Shown: piece after piece, positions 11,671 to 23,834 of the stretch
Numbering within the stretch: position 1 is the first letter of the stretch
Layout: the number at the start of each line of letters is the position of its first letter
From: Zanthoxylum bungeanum
Taxonomy: Eukaryota > Streptophyta > Magnoliopsida > Sapindales > Rutaceae
Assembly (NCBI GenBank): GCA_019454045.1
Contig: SKCR01034760.1
Location: 18,699 to 82,698 of the forward strand
Length of the DNA stretch: 64,000 nucleotides
Direction: 5' to 3'
The notes under the pieces: model-generated
Database searches by the model: none
What the model was told of the DNA's origin: nothing
Seen by the model: the letters and a program-made list of their open reading frames with translations, nothing else
Position numbers and translations under genes: made by a program

Positions 11671-13517
11671 TGTTTGGGTTCCTAGAACATGCCAATGATC
11701 ATCTAAGTAGAAATGTGTGTGAATAATTCAAGAAATTGTGGAATAACTTACATTGAAAGGATTCGTTGGATGTTGAAAGTTCAAAACTTTTGATGAAGAA
11801 TAAGAGCTCCAAGCCTTTTCTTTGTGTTCCAAACTCTAGGAATTGTTTCCCTAACACTTTGGTTGACTCCTTGAATGTGCTAGCAAGAAGAAATTTTGAA
11901 GCAAAACTTCAAAGGAGGAGATGAGGGTTCACAGCAATTAGCTTGTGAAAGGGAGAGAGTATTCAATTTTTGTGTTGTATTTGATTTTCCAAAAACAATT
12001 ACCATTTACCAAAAATCCAATTAGGTAAATGTCATTCCAAATGAATAAAATAATCAAAGTGTGTAAAACAAGCCACCAAAATCACCACCAACTTCTATCA
12101 ACCAAAAGTGAATAAAGTTGACTAGTGATGTGAGTTGGTGGGGCCCACTTGAAATTCAAAATTCGAGTGGGCCCATTTAACACATTTCGGGCTCGGGTTC
12201 GTTAATTCTAAATTAAAGAATTTTCCGTTGCGACATAATTAAATATTAAAATCACTTACGAATTAATTCTAAATTAATTCGTTTGCCCGAATTAAAATCA
12301 AATTTTAATTCCGCTTTGAAATCTAATTTCATTTAATATATCGAATATATTATTTAATCGATTAATTCCAAATTTATCGTTCTATATCTTCTAATCGAAT
12401 TTTATCCCAGATAAATTCTTGCCGTAATTAATCCTAGATTAATTTTTCTCTCTCTTAATTAATCCCAGATTAATTTTGTTCGAGTCAAACGTCATCGGTG
12501 AATCTTTGGGAAGCGACCCATGAGATCCCTGGATATGTTGGCAGTAAATCTGGTCGTCGGACTATCTGAACACGTGTGTACCCCGTACCCCGTTCCTACC
12601 GATTTACAAGACATGGTTGGCTTCTAGCAAAGCACCGTGTCTACCCAATTCTCCATAAATATTCTTTTAAGGAATACATAATCTATAATAGGCGTAGTAT
12701 ACTAAGTATTGTGTATTGCGATCCAATATCAGATGTCACATGCTAGGCCTGGGGCTAGAATTGTGTTTGTACGAAGCATATATCAGATCACTATCAATTA
12801 GTATCTTTAATCGGATAATCATGACATTGTCATATTATCCTGATAGTTGCAACATATTAGAGTACCAGTTCTGTATACCTGCGTGATCATCATCTCTATA
12901 AGACCGAAGTGATACTTCCATCTTGACATCACACCCAATACACTACGATTCTCAATAAACCCAGAAGAGGCGTACACAAAACCTGTTAAAGTCCCGGACA
13001 ACCAAAACCTAAGCGTACTGATTGTCGCAAGTATTAGCGATGCAAGTCTCAGGTTAAGACCAAATACACCTACCCTGATTCGGATTCCCATAGACACATA
13101 GTCATACTACCAATGGGATTCAGAGGGGTCTATCTAGAGCGAAGCTATTTCCGTACCATCGGTAAACACAACCTCCTATCACACTTGCATAAGTATCTAA
13201 TACTTAAATATATGAGAACTATACCGTAAAGCTTTCATAACACGCACAAGTGCAATACTAGTCTATTCCGCATTATCGATGTCCAGTCTCGATAATACTA
13301 TGACTAGGGATATTTAATGATTAAACCTTTCATGGATTGATACTGTCTCATATCTTATTAATCCGGAACTAATCATAAGGACTTTTATCATTTATATATT
13401 CAAGTAATCTAATTACAAAATGATAAAATAGCAATTTTCTTTGTCACATAGTTAATTTGTACAAAAACCATAATGTCTTTTACAAATAGTGATGCTATGG
13501 GTCACAATTGTCCAACA
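11671..13517 (-). repeat. Cop-2 3' LTR
   Basis: 1,847 bp. On the minus strand it starts TGTTGGACAATTGTGACCC and ends GGAACCCAAACA. It pairs with 29,138-30,991. It shares blocks with the Cop-1 and Cop-4 LTRs, for example the stretch around 12,900-13,060 that matches 545-690. Confidence 0.93.
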
Positions 13518-13529
13518 ATCTCCCACTTG
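13518..13529 (-). other. Cop-2 polypurine tract
   Basis: Minus strand CAAGTGGGAGAT, directly before the TGTTGG start of the 3' LTR and two bases after the pol stop codon at 13,532-13,534. Confidence 0.88.
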
Positions 13530-13531
13530 GT

Positions 13532-15099
13532 CTATAGCCAATCACTCAAGTATCTAACACCTGAACTATGTACATGTCGCTCAAACTTTTGCTGAGAAAT
13601 AGCCTTCGTCAGTGGATCTATAATGTTGTCATCTGATGCGACCTTCTCGATCTTCACATCGCCACGATGTATGATCTCACGAATCAGATGGAAACGTCAA
13701 AGTACATGCTTGGATCGTTGATGAGACCGCAGTTCCTTAGTCTGCGCTATAGCCCCATTATTGTCACAATACAAAGGAACGGGCTCAGCTGCTAACGAAA
13801 CTACTCCTAATCCAATTAGGAATTTACGGATCCAAACTGCATCTTTTGCTGCTTCAGCTGCAGTGATATATTATGCTTCTATTGTTGATCGGCAACAGTC
13901 TCTTGCTTGGAAGATTTCCAGCTCACTGCTCTGTTGTTCAAACAAAATATGTACCCGGATTGTGACTTACAGTCGTCTTTATCAGTTTGGAAACTTGCAT
14001 CGGTAAACCCAGTTTCCTGAAGTTCTCCATCTCCATAGATTAAGAAAGCATCCTTAGTTCGTCTAAGATACTTAAGGATGTTCTTAACCGCAACCCAGTG
14101 ACCTTCATCTGGATCGGCCTGATAGCGACTACACATGCTCAAAGTATATGAGACATCAGATCGCGTACATATCATGGCATACATGATCGATCCGACTGCA
14201 GAAGCGAACGAGATCCAACTCATATTATCTCTCTCATATTGAGTTTTAGGACACATGTCATTAGATAGAGTGACACCATGTGACACTGGCAACAGTCCCA
14301 TCTTAGACTGATCCATATTGAATCTCTTAAACACTTTGTCAATATACGAGCTATGGGAGAGTCCAAGAAGCTTTCTATATCTATCCCGGTAGATCCTTAT
14401 TCCCATAATAAATGCTGTTTCTCTCAGATCTTTCATGGAGAATTTTAATGAAAGCCAAGCTTTCACCGATTGTAGCATGGGAATGTCATTGCCCATAAGC
14501 AATACATCATCAACGTAAAGAACAATGAATGTCAGTGCACTCCCACTAACCTTCTTATACACACAAGGATCATCCTCGTTTTGAACGAAATCATATTCTT
14601 TAATGATCTCATCAAATGTTGGTTCCAAGAACGTGATGCTTGCTTCAATCCATAAATGGTTTCTGTTAATGAAAGCGGCTTTGACGTCCATCTGCTATAT
14701 TTCATAATTGAAATATGCAGCAATAGCAAGCATTATCCGAATGGATGTAATCATGGCAACATGTGAAAATGTTTCGTCTTAATCGACACCATGTCGCTGA
14801 TGATACCCTTTAGCTACAAGCCTATCTTTGTACGTTTGTATGTTGCCATCCATGTCAGTCTTCTTCTTGAAGACCCATTTGCAACCAATAGGCTTTACAC
14901 CTTCTGGTGCATCAATCAGTGTCCAAACTTGGTTGGTATACATGAAATCCATTTCGGACTTCATGGCATCTTGCCATAAAGCGGATTTGATACCTTGTAT
15001 CGCTTCCTCATACGTAGCCGGTTCTTCTTCCTCAATAAGATTAATATCCACATGAGGTGAGATCAGAAACCCATACCTCTCAGGGTTTTTTTTACCCAC
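13532..15099 (-). pseudogene. Cop-2 copia pol, RT and RNase H (broken)
   Basis: The part at 14,779-15,099 is the start of the copia RT domain (RVT_2): a PIGCKWVFK segment and a RLVAKGYHQRHGVD motif. The frame at 13,879-14,691 continues with MDVKAAF, the catalytic YVDD near 14,515, and the first half of RNase H (FTDASF; SQSGYIF). The second half of RNase H continues in another frame, with DPLTKA and a C-terminal YLSDWL before the stop at 13,532. Defects: the RT lacks the stretch normally between AAFLNG and the IYGLKQASRSWN motif, the latter survives only in an overlapping frame near 14,630, and there are several shifts and two stops in the RNase H tail. The proteins would reverse-transcribe the element RNA; this copy cannot. 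Confidence 0.93.
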
Positions 15100-15750
15100 T
15101 CCAACCTACGCGGTTCTTGTGTATTAGAAGATTGTGGTACAGTCTCATCCCTGATGAACTGTTTGTGTTCCGTTAAGGAATCGATTCTAGGAATAGTATC
15201 ACTCCGATTTTCATTGAGTTCTATTTTCCTCCATCTTACCACTGCATTTAGGAATTCCTTTTCGAGGAAAACTGCATGTAGAGCAACAAATACTTTGTTC
15301 TCTTGTGGGTGGTAGAAGTAATATCATTTGGTTTCCCTAGGATAACCTATAAATAGACACTTTTCCGATTTGGGTTCTAGTTTGGTACCATCCAAACGTT
15401 TAACGTATGCCCAGCATCCCAAATCTTCAGGAATGAGAAACCCGATTTCTTTCCTGTCCATATTTCATATGGAGTCTGTTGAACAGACTTTAACGGAACC
15501 TTATTCAAAATAAGTATTACACTGTTCAATGCATATCCCTAGAAGGAAATTGGTAGCTCAGTGCAACTCATCATAGACCTTACCATGTCCAACAAAGTTC
15601 GGTTTCTCCATTCGGACACACCATTTAATTGAGGTGTTTCGGAGAAGTCCACTGTGAAAGAATACCATACTCTTTCAAGTAATCGAGAAACTCATTGCTT
15701 AAGTATTTTCCACCACGGTCCGACCGTAATGTTTTAATACTTTTGTCTGT
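15100..15750 (-). pseudogene. Cop-2 integrase C-terminal part and linker (degenerate)
   Basis: It lies between the integrase core ORF and the RT. Translating the minus strand in changing frames gives the end of the integrase catalytic region (a TLRSDRGGKYL-like segment near 15,715, then a GVSEWRNRTLLD-like segment near 15,610) and the acidic linker before RT. No frame stays open. The neighbouring parts on both sides are clear copia pol, so the identity follows from position and these motifs. Confidence 0.75.
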
Positions 15751-16731
15751 CTATTTTTCTACTTCGTGTCGAAACTCTTTGAATTTCTTAAAGGTTTCCG
15801 ACTTGTGTCTCATAAGATACATATAACTATAACGCGATGCATCATCCGTAAAAGTTACGAAGTATTCACATCCACCTCTAGTCTGGCTAGACATGAGCAC
15901 ACATACGTCACTATGAATGAGGGCTAACAGTTCGGTGGCACGTGCACCTTTACCGCTAAAAGGTGTTTTAGGCATTTTGCCTAATAAACAAGATTCACAG
16001 ACGTCATATGAATTTGGATCAAATCCGTCCAAGTACCTACTCTTCGAAAGTGTGGATATATGAGTCCTGTTAATATGTCCTAGACGACAATGGCACATAT
16101 AAGTTTCATCTTTGTTACTTAATTTAAACCTTTTGTTTGTCATGTTATATGTTTGAGATTGATTTATATTCAAAATATAAAGACTATTATTAACATCAGC
16201 ACTACATATCTCAATATCATTTTTATAAACAAAACACATTGTGTTTCTGAATACAAAAGTATACCCACATTGGGCTAAACAAGATACAAAAATAATATTT
16301 CTAGTCAAACTAGGTACATAAAAGCAGTCTGATAAAGTAAATACATGCCCCGAGGGCAGTTCCAAAGTGTAGGTCCCAACAGCCAAAATGGCGACTCTAG
16401 TCCCATTTCCAACTCGGAGGTCGATCTCTCCTGAAGCCAGTCTCCTGCTAATCTGCAGATCCTGCACATCAGTACATATATGAGTACCAGAACCAGAATC
16501 AAAAATCCAATTTTTAAAACTAGAAGTAGACATGTTTATTTCAATAACAAACATACATGAAGCTGGTGCCTTGCCCGCATTGATTTCCTTCATGTACGCC
16601 TTGTACTCACAGCAGTCACGCTTCCAGTGACCCCGTTTTCCACACTGTAGGCAGACATCTTGGGATTTGTCCTTTGCCTTCCCAGAAGACTTTGATGATT
16701 TGGCCTTGCCCTTTCTCTTCTTCTTCTTCAC
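15751..16731 (-). pseudogene. Cop-2 gag C-terminus, protease and integrase core
   Basis: A 326-codon open frame, part of the gag-pol polyprotein. In order: a lysine-rich stretch; a CCHC zinc knuckle, CLQCGKRGHWKRDC, at residues about 28-41 (nucleocapsid); the aspartic protease site FDSGSGTHI at about 77-85; the gag-pre-integrase zinc-binding segment with HCRLGHI at about 212; the CESCLLGK motif; and the integrase start with HSDV and FTDDASRY at about 273-303. It opens at a methionine after the last gag stop, but the real product would be a fusion with upstream gag. Because the sequence before and after is interrupted, this is one intact block of a dead polyprotein. Confidence 0.93.
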
Positions 16732-17400
16732 ACCTCCAGAAGCCTTTGGCCAAGCCCTGGCACTCTGAGATGTCGAAGTGAAGTGTGTCTCGTGCTTCTT
16801 GCCCTTTAATAGCTATTTTTCTGCCTCTTTCAGCATTGCCATCAACTCTCTAAGAGTGTTTTCTTGATTCATCATATTGTAGTTCATGATGAACCCGCTC
16901 TAGCTGTTACGAAGAGACTACAAGATCAAATCTATAGAAGTCTCAGCCTCAAAGGTTATGCCTAGCTGACCCAGTTGTTCGATGTCAGCAATCAACTGTG
17001 ACACGTGGTGCTCGACAGATGTACCATCTGACATGCGAGAGCGAAAGAGCTTCTTCTGCAACTCGTACTTCTGCGATCTAAGGTTAGATCGGTGAAGGTC
17101 CTTCAACTCCAACATCATAGTTTAGGGATCAATTCCCTTGTTCTGACGATGAAATTGAGGGGTCATTGCAGCGAGCATGACAGATTGAGCAGTTGAGTTG
17201 TCATCACAATGAGTCTTCCAAAGCTCAAGCTCAACTGGCTTCTCAACTCCGAGCTTAGGCCCAAGAGGTCTCTCTATCGTATAGAGCAACTTCTCAGCCC
17301 CCAGGACATTCCTGAGGTTCATATCCCAGTCAGGAAAGTTTGAACCATTAAAGACATTTTCACCAATGACAATGTCCCTAACGTTGATCTTTCCGGCCAT
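16732..17400 (-). pseudogene. Cop-2 copia gag (interrupted)
   Basis: The start codon at 17,400 opens a frame beginning MAGKINVRDIV, with an F-x-G-x-NFPDW segment typical of the start of copia gag. After 92 codons it meets a TAA near 17,122. The same frame resumes with a capsid-like helix-rich stretch (LHRSNLRSQKYELQKKLF) and is stopped again at about 16,916. A further interrupted piece, about 60 codons with additional stops, leads into the zinc-knuckle frame. Gag would form the virus-like particle. Cop-4 has the same start at 45,361, which supports the start site. Confidence 0.88.
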
Positions 17401-17980
17401 CTTAATTGTAATAGTCTAACTATTCAATTAACGATTTTGGGTATAGTCCAACTGTTACAAGAAAATATTAACTATTAGTTCAACTAATAAATATAAAATG
17501 ACGAAATAATTTGAAAGCGCGTATTTGGAAAGTATTTGAATGAAATTGCAAATTCAATACTGACCTCCCACTATTTTTCGGCGAGCCTCTAACCCTCTGT
17601 TAAGTACTCAGGAAACCTAGTTTCCTAGTGGGCTAGGATCCGTTAAATAACACACAACCTTGACTTTGGCCAACAAGCTGTATGATACTTAACTAGGTAG
17701 ATCTCTAAGATCAATTGAATCTCATCCAATTCCTAGATCTGGTAGGTGGACCTCCAAGTCTGAAATATATATACAATATATATGCCAATTTATCCAATAT
17801 ATTTCCTAACCTTTTCCTCTGAATCAACTAAGCCTTGGCTTTGGCTCAACAAGCTTAATGATTCCAGGTAATCGGGACCCATTGACAGTGGGAAAGCTTC
17901 GTAATCCATGTCGATGAAAAAGAAGTGACCTTGACTTTGGCCAACAAGTCACAACTTGCCCAAGACATGCGATATAGAAC
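17401..17980 (-). other. Cop-2 leader, gag-proximal part
   Basis: Non-coding leader between gag and the Og-1 insertion. It is homologous to Cop-4 at 45,362-46,070 and to Cop-1 near 3,860-4,400, including the block at 17,560-17,640 that matches 4,260-4,340 and 45,655-45,740. It ends with AGAAC, the altered left TSD of Og-1. Confidence 0.8.
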
Positions 17981-20900
17981 TGTAGGCATTGCATTTTTGC
18001 ATGTGAAACCCGATGATGAGTCTCAGTTGGAGGCACTACCTTTTTAGTTAAGGATATTGCGGGAAACGGTCGTCGGAAGGGAATCGGTATTTCGTTAGAT
18101 CCTTGTTCACTTATTTAGCGTCAAGCTCACTTGTTGGACCTCCGTTTAGATCACCTTTAGCCTAAAAAAACCCCGCAAACCTTTTAACCTTGAACCCACA
18201 CCGCATCTAGCCCACACGCCTAACCCACTCACCAAGCCAAACCAAGCCCACACCACATCTAGCCCACACGCCCACCATGACTAGGCCCACACGCTAATCA
18301 CCCTAAATACACCCAAATTAAATAAAATATTAAATAAAATATTAATTAGATAATGTATTTGAATTAAATATTTTAATTAAACCATTTACCAATTAAATAA
18401 AACATAATATATAACCATGCCTAATTTAGATAAATCAAATATATTAACTTCCTAACTAAACAAAATCATATACTAAATTAAAAAGATGTCATGCCTAATT
18501 AAATCACTCAAAACCAATTTAAGGATATTGACTTCCTAATCTAAACCAATCTTGTCTCCATCAAATCTTTGGCTTTCCTTGCTCAACACTAAATCAAATC
18601 CCTTCCTTGTGAGACAAGGAGAAGCCCTAGCCCTTCATTATATAAACAACCCCTAAACAAGACATGCACTCCCCTAGCTCACACTCATAATCTTCACGCC
18701 AAAGTCACAAACATCCCTCAGCATATCACAAAGCCATTCAGCCTCACACAGCCTCCACTAACACAAAAATCAGCAAAAGACCTTAAGCAGCCACGCACCT
18801 AATCAACACGTCCTAGCCTTCAACCCAAAACAACGCCACCTGCTCCCCTACCAACTCTCTCGCCACTCATAGCCAGTAGATACCTCTTTGGTCAATGCCA
18901 CAGCCCCCTTGACCACGTTGAAGCCACACCTAATAAACAAACACACTTGCCTTCAAAACAGCCTCTCTTGACCACATTGAAGCCACACCTAATAAACAAA
19001 CACACTTGCCTTCAAAACAGCCCCTAATCACCACCGAAAACCAGCCCCATAAACCCCCACACATCACCAAAAATAACCCCAAAAACAGCAGCTAGATACA
19101 CCAAAAATTACCCCAAAAACAGCAGCCCTGAACACGCAAACAGCAGCCCAAAATCACCTTAAAACAGCAGCAAATTAACCCCAAAAACAGCAGCAAATTA
19201 ACACCCAAAATAGTCCGTTGAAACATAAAACAGTGACCTGAACAGCGAGCAGAAAATACAGAGGAAACAGCAGCAAAACGGAGGCCAAACAGCAAGCAAA
19301 ACAGCAAAACAGTGAGTTAAGACGCTAAACCAGTGAACTGGAGAAGTTGAGGAGCTTTACCCTTCCGATCTCCGTGAAACGCAAGTCCGAAAGTCGGCAA
19401 AAAAGGTTAGACCTGAGGGTATTTTCCACATTCGTTTTCTGCTTTATTTTTATTATTTATTGAGTATTGTTCGCATGATTGTTATGTTAAAATGCATGTT
19501 GTGGCCCTTGAGTAGATAAATATGCATGTATTAAGAAATATTGTATGTTGTGGCCTTGGAATAAAATGAAAGATATGTCAACTCTTGCGGTATATCGGAT
19601 GGAAACCCGGACATAAATTTCATAGCCGATTCCGAATGGACGGTAGTATGATCTGTACTCGGGATACAACTCCACGTATCGCTTGAGTAAACGACACCTT
19701 CTTTTGTTTTATATTGCTTTAATTTATTTATTTTTCGTCATTTGAATTCCGCATGTTACTTGTTTATGCATGATGCAATCGAGCGCATAGGCTTAGTAAG
19801 TCGAATTAAAGGTCCCCTATTTGGAGGGGTTAAAACCATTTACCACGATGCTTTGCCGCGCCGGTTGATGTGTGTTCGGTTGAATGTAAGATATGTTCAA
19901 TCGGGCATACTAAGTTTGATGTTATTGTCTTTATTCTTTGTATGCATGATGTAATCAAGCGCATGGGCTTAGTAAGTCGGATTAAAGGTCCCCTATTTGG
20001 AGGGGTTAAAACCCTTTACCACGATGCTTTGCCGCGCCGGTTGATGTGTGTTCGGTTGAATGTAAGATATGTTCAATCGGGCAAACTAAGTTTGATGTTA
20101 TTGTCTTTATTCTTTGTACGCATGATGCAATCGAGCGCATGGGCTTAGTAAGTCGGATTAAAGGTCCCCTATTTGAAGGGGGTAAAATCCTTTACCACGA
20201 TGCTTTGCCGCGCCGGTTGATGTATATTCGGTTGAATATAAGATGTGTTCAATCGGGTATACGAAGTTTCATATAGTTATCTTTGTCTTTGTACGCATTG
20301 TAATGGAAAGCGCATGGGCTTATTGTGTTGGACTAAAAAGGTTCTCCATTTGGGGGAAGAAAAAGCCTAAAAGGCTACCTTTACCACGATATTCGCCGCA
20401 TCTTTCATATATTGGATGCATCATTTACCTTAGTCTTGGATTAACGTAGTATAATTAATATATCCAAGTTATGATAGCATTTGAGTATTATTTCTTATAG
20501 TATATCGGATGGAAACAAAGACATAAATTCCGTAGCCGATTCCGAATAGACGGTTATGCGGTCTGTACTTGGGATACAATTCCACGTACCACTTGGAAAA
20601 GTGCTCACATGTGTTTGTGTCCATATTAGTTATCTTCTTTTGCACCTCATTATAGCATGCTTACTTTAATGCCTAATTGCATCCTTAAGTGTCTTTTTGC
20701 ATTATGTACTTAGTTGACTCTTTTATTTGTGCATGGACATGTAATGGCTATTTGTTTATGATATGTCTATGAAATCACATGTTCGCCATCATTTGATTCG
20801 CCTTTATGTGTGCTTGTGTGGTTAGTGTGTGCTTGTGTTTCCATAAATACAATATGCCAATGAAGTTGTATGTTCGTTGCTACTTTGATGTACTTTCAAG

Positions 20901-21245
20901 CATGTAATCTTAGATGTGAAATATATGCAAATTTAGGTGTAAGTTTTATTTTTTGCGCATATGGATTTTGAAGCATGATACTCTTGGAAATAAGTGTTAC
21001 TTAAACTTGATTAAATTATTACACAAATCCTTTCATTACAAGTGACATAAGTAAGGGACCATTCTGAACCCAACGGTTTGAGGTCTTCCCTTGCGAGGGG
21101 TGAGTGCGGCCTTAAATCTCATTTTCCCGGTTCACACCGGGTAGCGACTCCATTATTCTCCATTTTAGTCCCTCGTGGCTACTCCGTACTCCCGACTAGG
21201 CCGCGAGCCTAGAACAACATGCGTCGTCCAGTTTGTGTTCCCACA
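17981..21245 (+). repeat. Og-1 5' LTR
   Basis: 3,265 bp. Landmarks: a pyrimidine/CACA-rich stretch at 18,180-18,300; a segment at 18,900-19,025 with a duplicated block of about 60 bp; an AACAGCAG-rich stretch at 19,080-19,320; the 176-bp tandem repeat at 19,766-20,290; a second copy of a block of about 100 bp at 19,590-19,690 and 20,495-20,600. It is longer than the 3' LTR, mainly by one 176-bp unit. Confidence 0.93.
19766..20290 (+). repeat. 176-bp tandem repeat, three units, in Og-1 5' LTR
   Basis: Units start at about 19,766, 19,943 and 20,120, each with GCGCATGGGCTTAGTAAGTC (first unit CATAGG), a TTTGGAGGGG block and GCCGCGCCGGTTGATGT. A shorter, diverged fourth unit starts near 20,292. 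The 3' LTR has only two full units. The overlapping open frames here are repeat artefacts. Confidence 0.92.
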
Positions 21246-21248
21246 GTC

Positions 21249-21266
21249 TGGCGACTCCACTGGGGA
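21249..21266 (+). other. Og-1 primer-binding site
   Basis: TGGCGACTCCACTGGGGA lies three bases after the LTR end. It fits an 18-base tRNA 3'-end match of the kind used by Ogre/Tat elements; I have not confirmed which tRNA. Confidence 0.75.
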
Positions 21267-22484
21267 TAGAGAATCGGCCCCGAAATATTGTCTTGTAATG
21301 TTTGGATTTATGTTTTAATTGACTGTGTCTATAGTGGGTAAAATGAGGGTTTAATCAAAGGCATTTTGAGGCTAGGTAATGGTTTGGTGTCTTCCTTCAT
21401 TCACTACCTTTCTAGAAGGAAAAGCTGTGAAGGCACCTATATGGCCATCTACTCGTAGCCTATTGTGATGGACTAATTTGTAGGACTCGTTGTTTATTCC
21501 TGTCACCAAGCGATAAGAGCCTAAGAGGCTAGGGTAATTAAGAGAGCCTCGCTCCACCCTCCCTCTGGGTAATCTACAACGGGAAATCCATTTGACAGTC
21601 AGTCACACACCAAAGCTCATTGGCACGTACCTTAGTGTATAAAAAAGGGTGCGCTCACTTGGTCGCTCGAACCCTTGATTGGGGAGACCTAGTTGTGGGC
21701 CACCCTTCGTCGGTGAGAGCCTTTGTCTACACTCTTGCGAACCCACCCATAGACCGGGTTGTATGGTTAAAGTAATAATTATTTCCTTGAATATGTGCTT
21801 GTGGACCATCCTCATTTGGATGCAGTTGGACTATTGTCAGAAATGCGGACTTGCTGGGCCATTTAAACTGGGGCAAGTTCGTACCTTATGACCACTAGGC
21901 CCAAAGCTTCTGAAATGTTGATGGGCCATTCTGTAGAAATCATTGTTTTATGTTTGCATTATCTTTCTTTTATGCTTGTGTTTGGGAACATCGTCGTTTG
22001 GATCCATTTGGACCATTTGTCATGGGATATGGGCTTGTTGGGCCATTTAAACTGGGATAAGAACGTATTTTATGACGATTGGGCCAAAGGCTTCTAAGTG
22101 ATTGATGGGCCATTTTGTGCTTGTGTTCGGAACATTACCATTTGGATTTATTTGGGCTCCTTGCCATGAGATGTGAACTCGTTGGGCCATTTAAACTGGG
22201 ACGAGTTCACTCATATGATAGTTAGCCCAAAAGCTTCTAAAATGATTATGGGCCGATTTGTGTGAAAATTATAAAGAGTTGATATATTTCTTGTATCGCA
22301 TGCATCTCATGTATCACATGCACCTCATGCATACATGCACCATGTTAACCCCCTTTTGTCTTGAAAGCCATCATAGATACACGTTGGTTAGGGAAGAGGG
22401 CATACTTGTCAAAAGACCGAGCAGCCACCAAGAGTACCAGCAAAAGACCTAACCCAATGGGATAGGAAACTCAATCATGCATGC
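21267..22484 (+). other. Og-1 leader with a three-unit tandem repeat
   Basis: No gene. At about 21,797-22,257 there are three copies of a 140-150 bp unit containing CTTGTTGGGCCATTTAAACT and a GGGCCATT element, diverged from one another. The rest (21,267-21,796) is unremarkable leader sequence with short ORFs on both strands that I do not support as genes. Confidence 0.7.
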
Positions 22485-22898
22485 ATGCATACACGTAACA
22501 TATTTGCATCCTTTTTGTGTTTGTTCTGTTTTGTAATAACATGTTTCAAAGGAGAAAAAAAGAAAGCGTCGAATGCAAGCCAACCACAAGCAGTAACAGT
22601 ACAATGTCAGCAGTCTTCAGGAATGAATCACATGGGCGAGGCCCATATCAGTAGTATCAGTCTGGGGGCGAGGCCCATATCAGTATCAGTTGGGGGTGAG
22701 ACCCACATCAGTATCATCTGGGGGCGAGGCCCGTATCAGTATCAGTCTAAGGGTGAGGCCCATATCAGTATCAGCTGGGGGCGAGGCCCATATCAGTATC
22801 AGCTGGGGGCGAGGCCCATATCAGTATCAGCTGGGGGCGAGGCCCATATCAGTATCAGCTTGGGGGTGAGGCCCACATCAGCATCAGTTTGGGGATGA
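22485..22898 (+). other. Open frame running from leader into minisatellite (doubtful)
   Basis: 137 codons starting at an ATG inside a CATGCATGCATACACG stretch. The first about 22 residues include a hydrophobic run (FASFLCLFCFVITCF) that could pass for a signal peptide. The rest is made by the 28-bp minisatellite, so it reads as cyclic repeats rich in Gly, Ile, Ser and His. Because 28 is not a multiple of three, any frame reads through. I see no homology and regard it as probably not a gene. Confidence 0.15.
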
Positions 22899-23216
22899 GT
22901 CCCAGGGCCGAGGCCTACATTAGTATCAGTTTGGGGATGAGTCCCAGGGCCGAGACCCACATCAGTATCAGTTTAGGGGGGGAGGCCCACATCTACATCA
23001 GTTTGGGGTTGAGGCCCATATCAGTTTCGGTCTCGGGGATGAGTCCCAGGGGCGAGGCCCATATCAGTATCAGTTTGGGACGAAGCCCACATCATTCTGG
23101 AGGCGGGGCCCACATCAGCATCACTCTGGGAGCAAGGCCCACATCATCATCAGAATCAGTCTTGCCGGATATGGCACTTTGGGGGGCGAGGCCCACATCA
23201 GCATCAGTATCAGTTT
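22628..23216 (+). repeat. Minisatellite A, about 28-bp unit
   Basis: Repeated GGGGGCGAGGCCCATATCAG followed by TATCAGCT, most regular at 22,660-22,860. It then alternates with longer variants carrying GGGATGAGTCCCAGGG. It gives open reading in several frames on the plus strand. Confidence 0.9.
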
Positions 23217-23690
23217 AGCCGGGAATGGCACTCCAAGAATGGAAACACAGTTCGAGAATGAACAAGCCGGGAATGGCACTCCAATAATGGAAACACATTT
23301 CGAGAATGAACAAGCCGGGAATGGCACTCCAAGAATGGAAACACAGTTCGAGAATGAACAAGCCGGGAATGGCACTCCAAGAATGGAAACACAGTTCGAG
23401 AATGAACAAGCCGGGAATGGCACTCCAAGAATGGAAACACAGTTCGAGAATGAAGCCGGGAATGGCACTCCAAGAATGGAAGCACAGTTCGGGAATGAAC
23501 AAGCCAGGAATGGCACTCAAAGAATGGAAACACAGTTCAGGAATGAACAAGCCGGGAATGGCACTCCAAGAATGGAAGCATAATTCGGGAATGAACAAGC
23601 CGGGAATGGCACTCCAAGAATGGAAACACAGTTCAGGGATGAACAAGCCGGGAATAGCACTCCAAGAATGGAGCAAGGTTCGGGAATGGA
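23217..23690 (+). repeat. Minisatellite B, 48-bp unit, about ten copies
   Basis: The unit starts GCCGGGAATGGCACTCCAAG and continues to GAATGAACAA. Copies start near 23,217, 23,265, 23,313, 23,361, 23,409, 23,454, 23,502, 23,550, 23,598 and 23,646 (last one incomplete). One unit is 3 bp short. Because 48 is 16 codons, both strands stay open over 400 bp; the plus-strand repeat reads AGNGTPRMETQFENEQ. Confidence 0.93.
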
Positions 23691-23834
23691 CCGCATCACA
23701 GTAACGGTTCGAGAATGGACCACCTCTCATCGAAACGGTCCGAGAATGGACCACCTCTCCTCAACTTGGTTCGAGAATGGACCACCACATCAGTATCAGT
23801 TTGGGGCGAGGCCCACATCAGTACCATTTTAGGG

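Noticed and set aside
19742..20449. Chain of overlapping 68-92 codon frames with similar proteins, repeated at 26,197-26,728
   Set aside because: Produced by the 176-bp tandem repeat in the Og-1 LTR; not separate genes.
23217..23690. Regular repeat array that could suggest a CRISPR
   Set aside because: The units are contiguous with no unique spacers, inside a plant retrotransposon.
23121..23754. Long open frames on both strands (up to 179 codons) of repetitive protein
   Set aside because: An automatic result of a 48-bp unit divisible by three; no other sign of coding.
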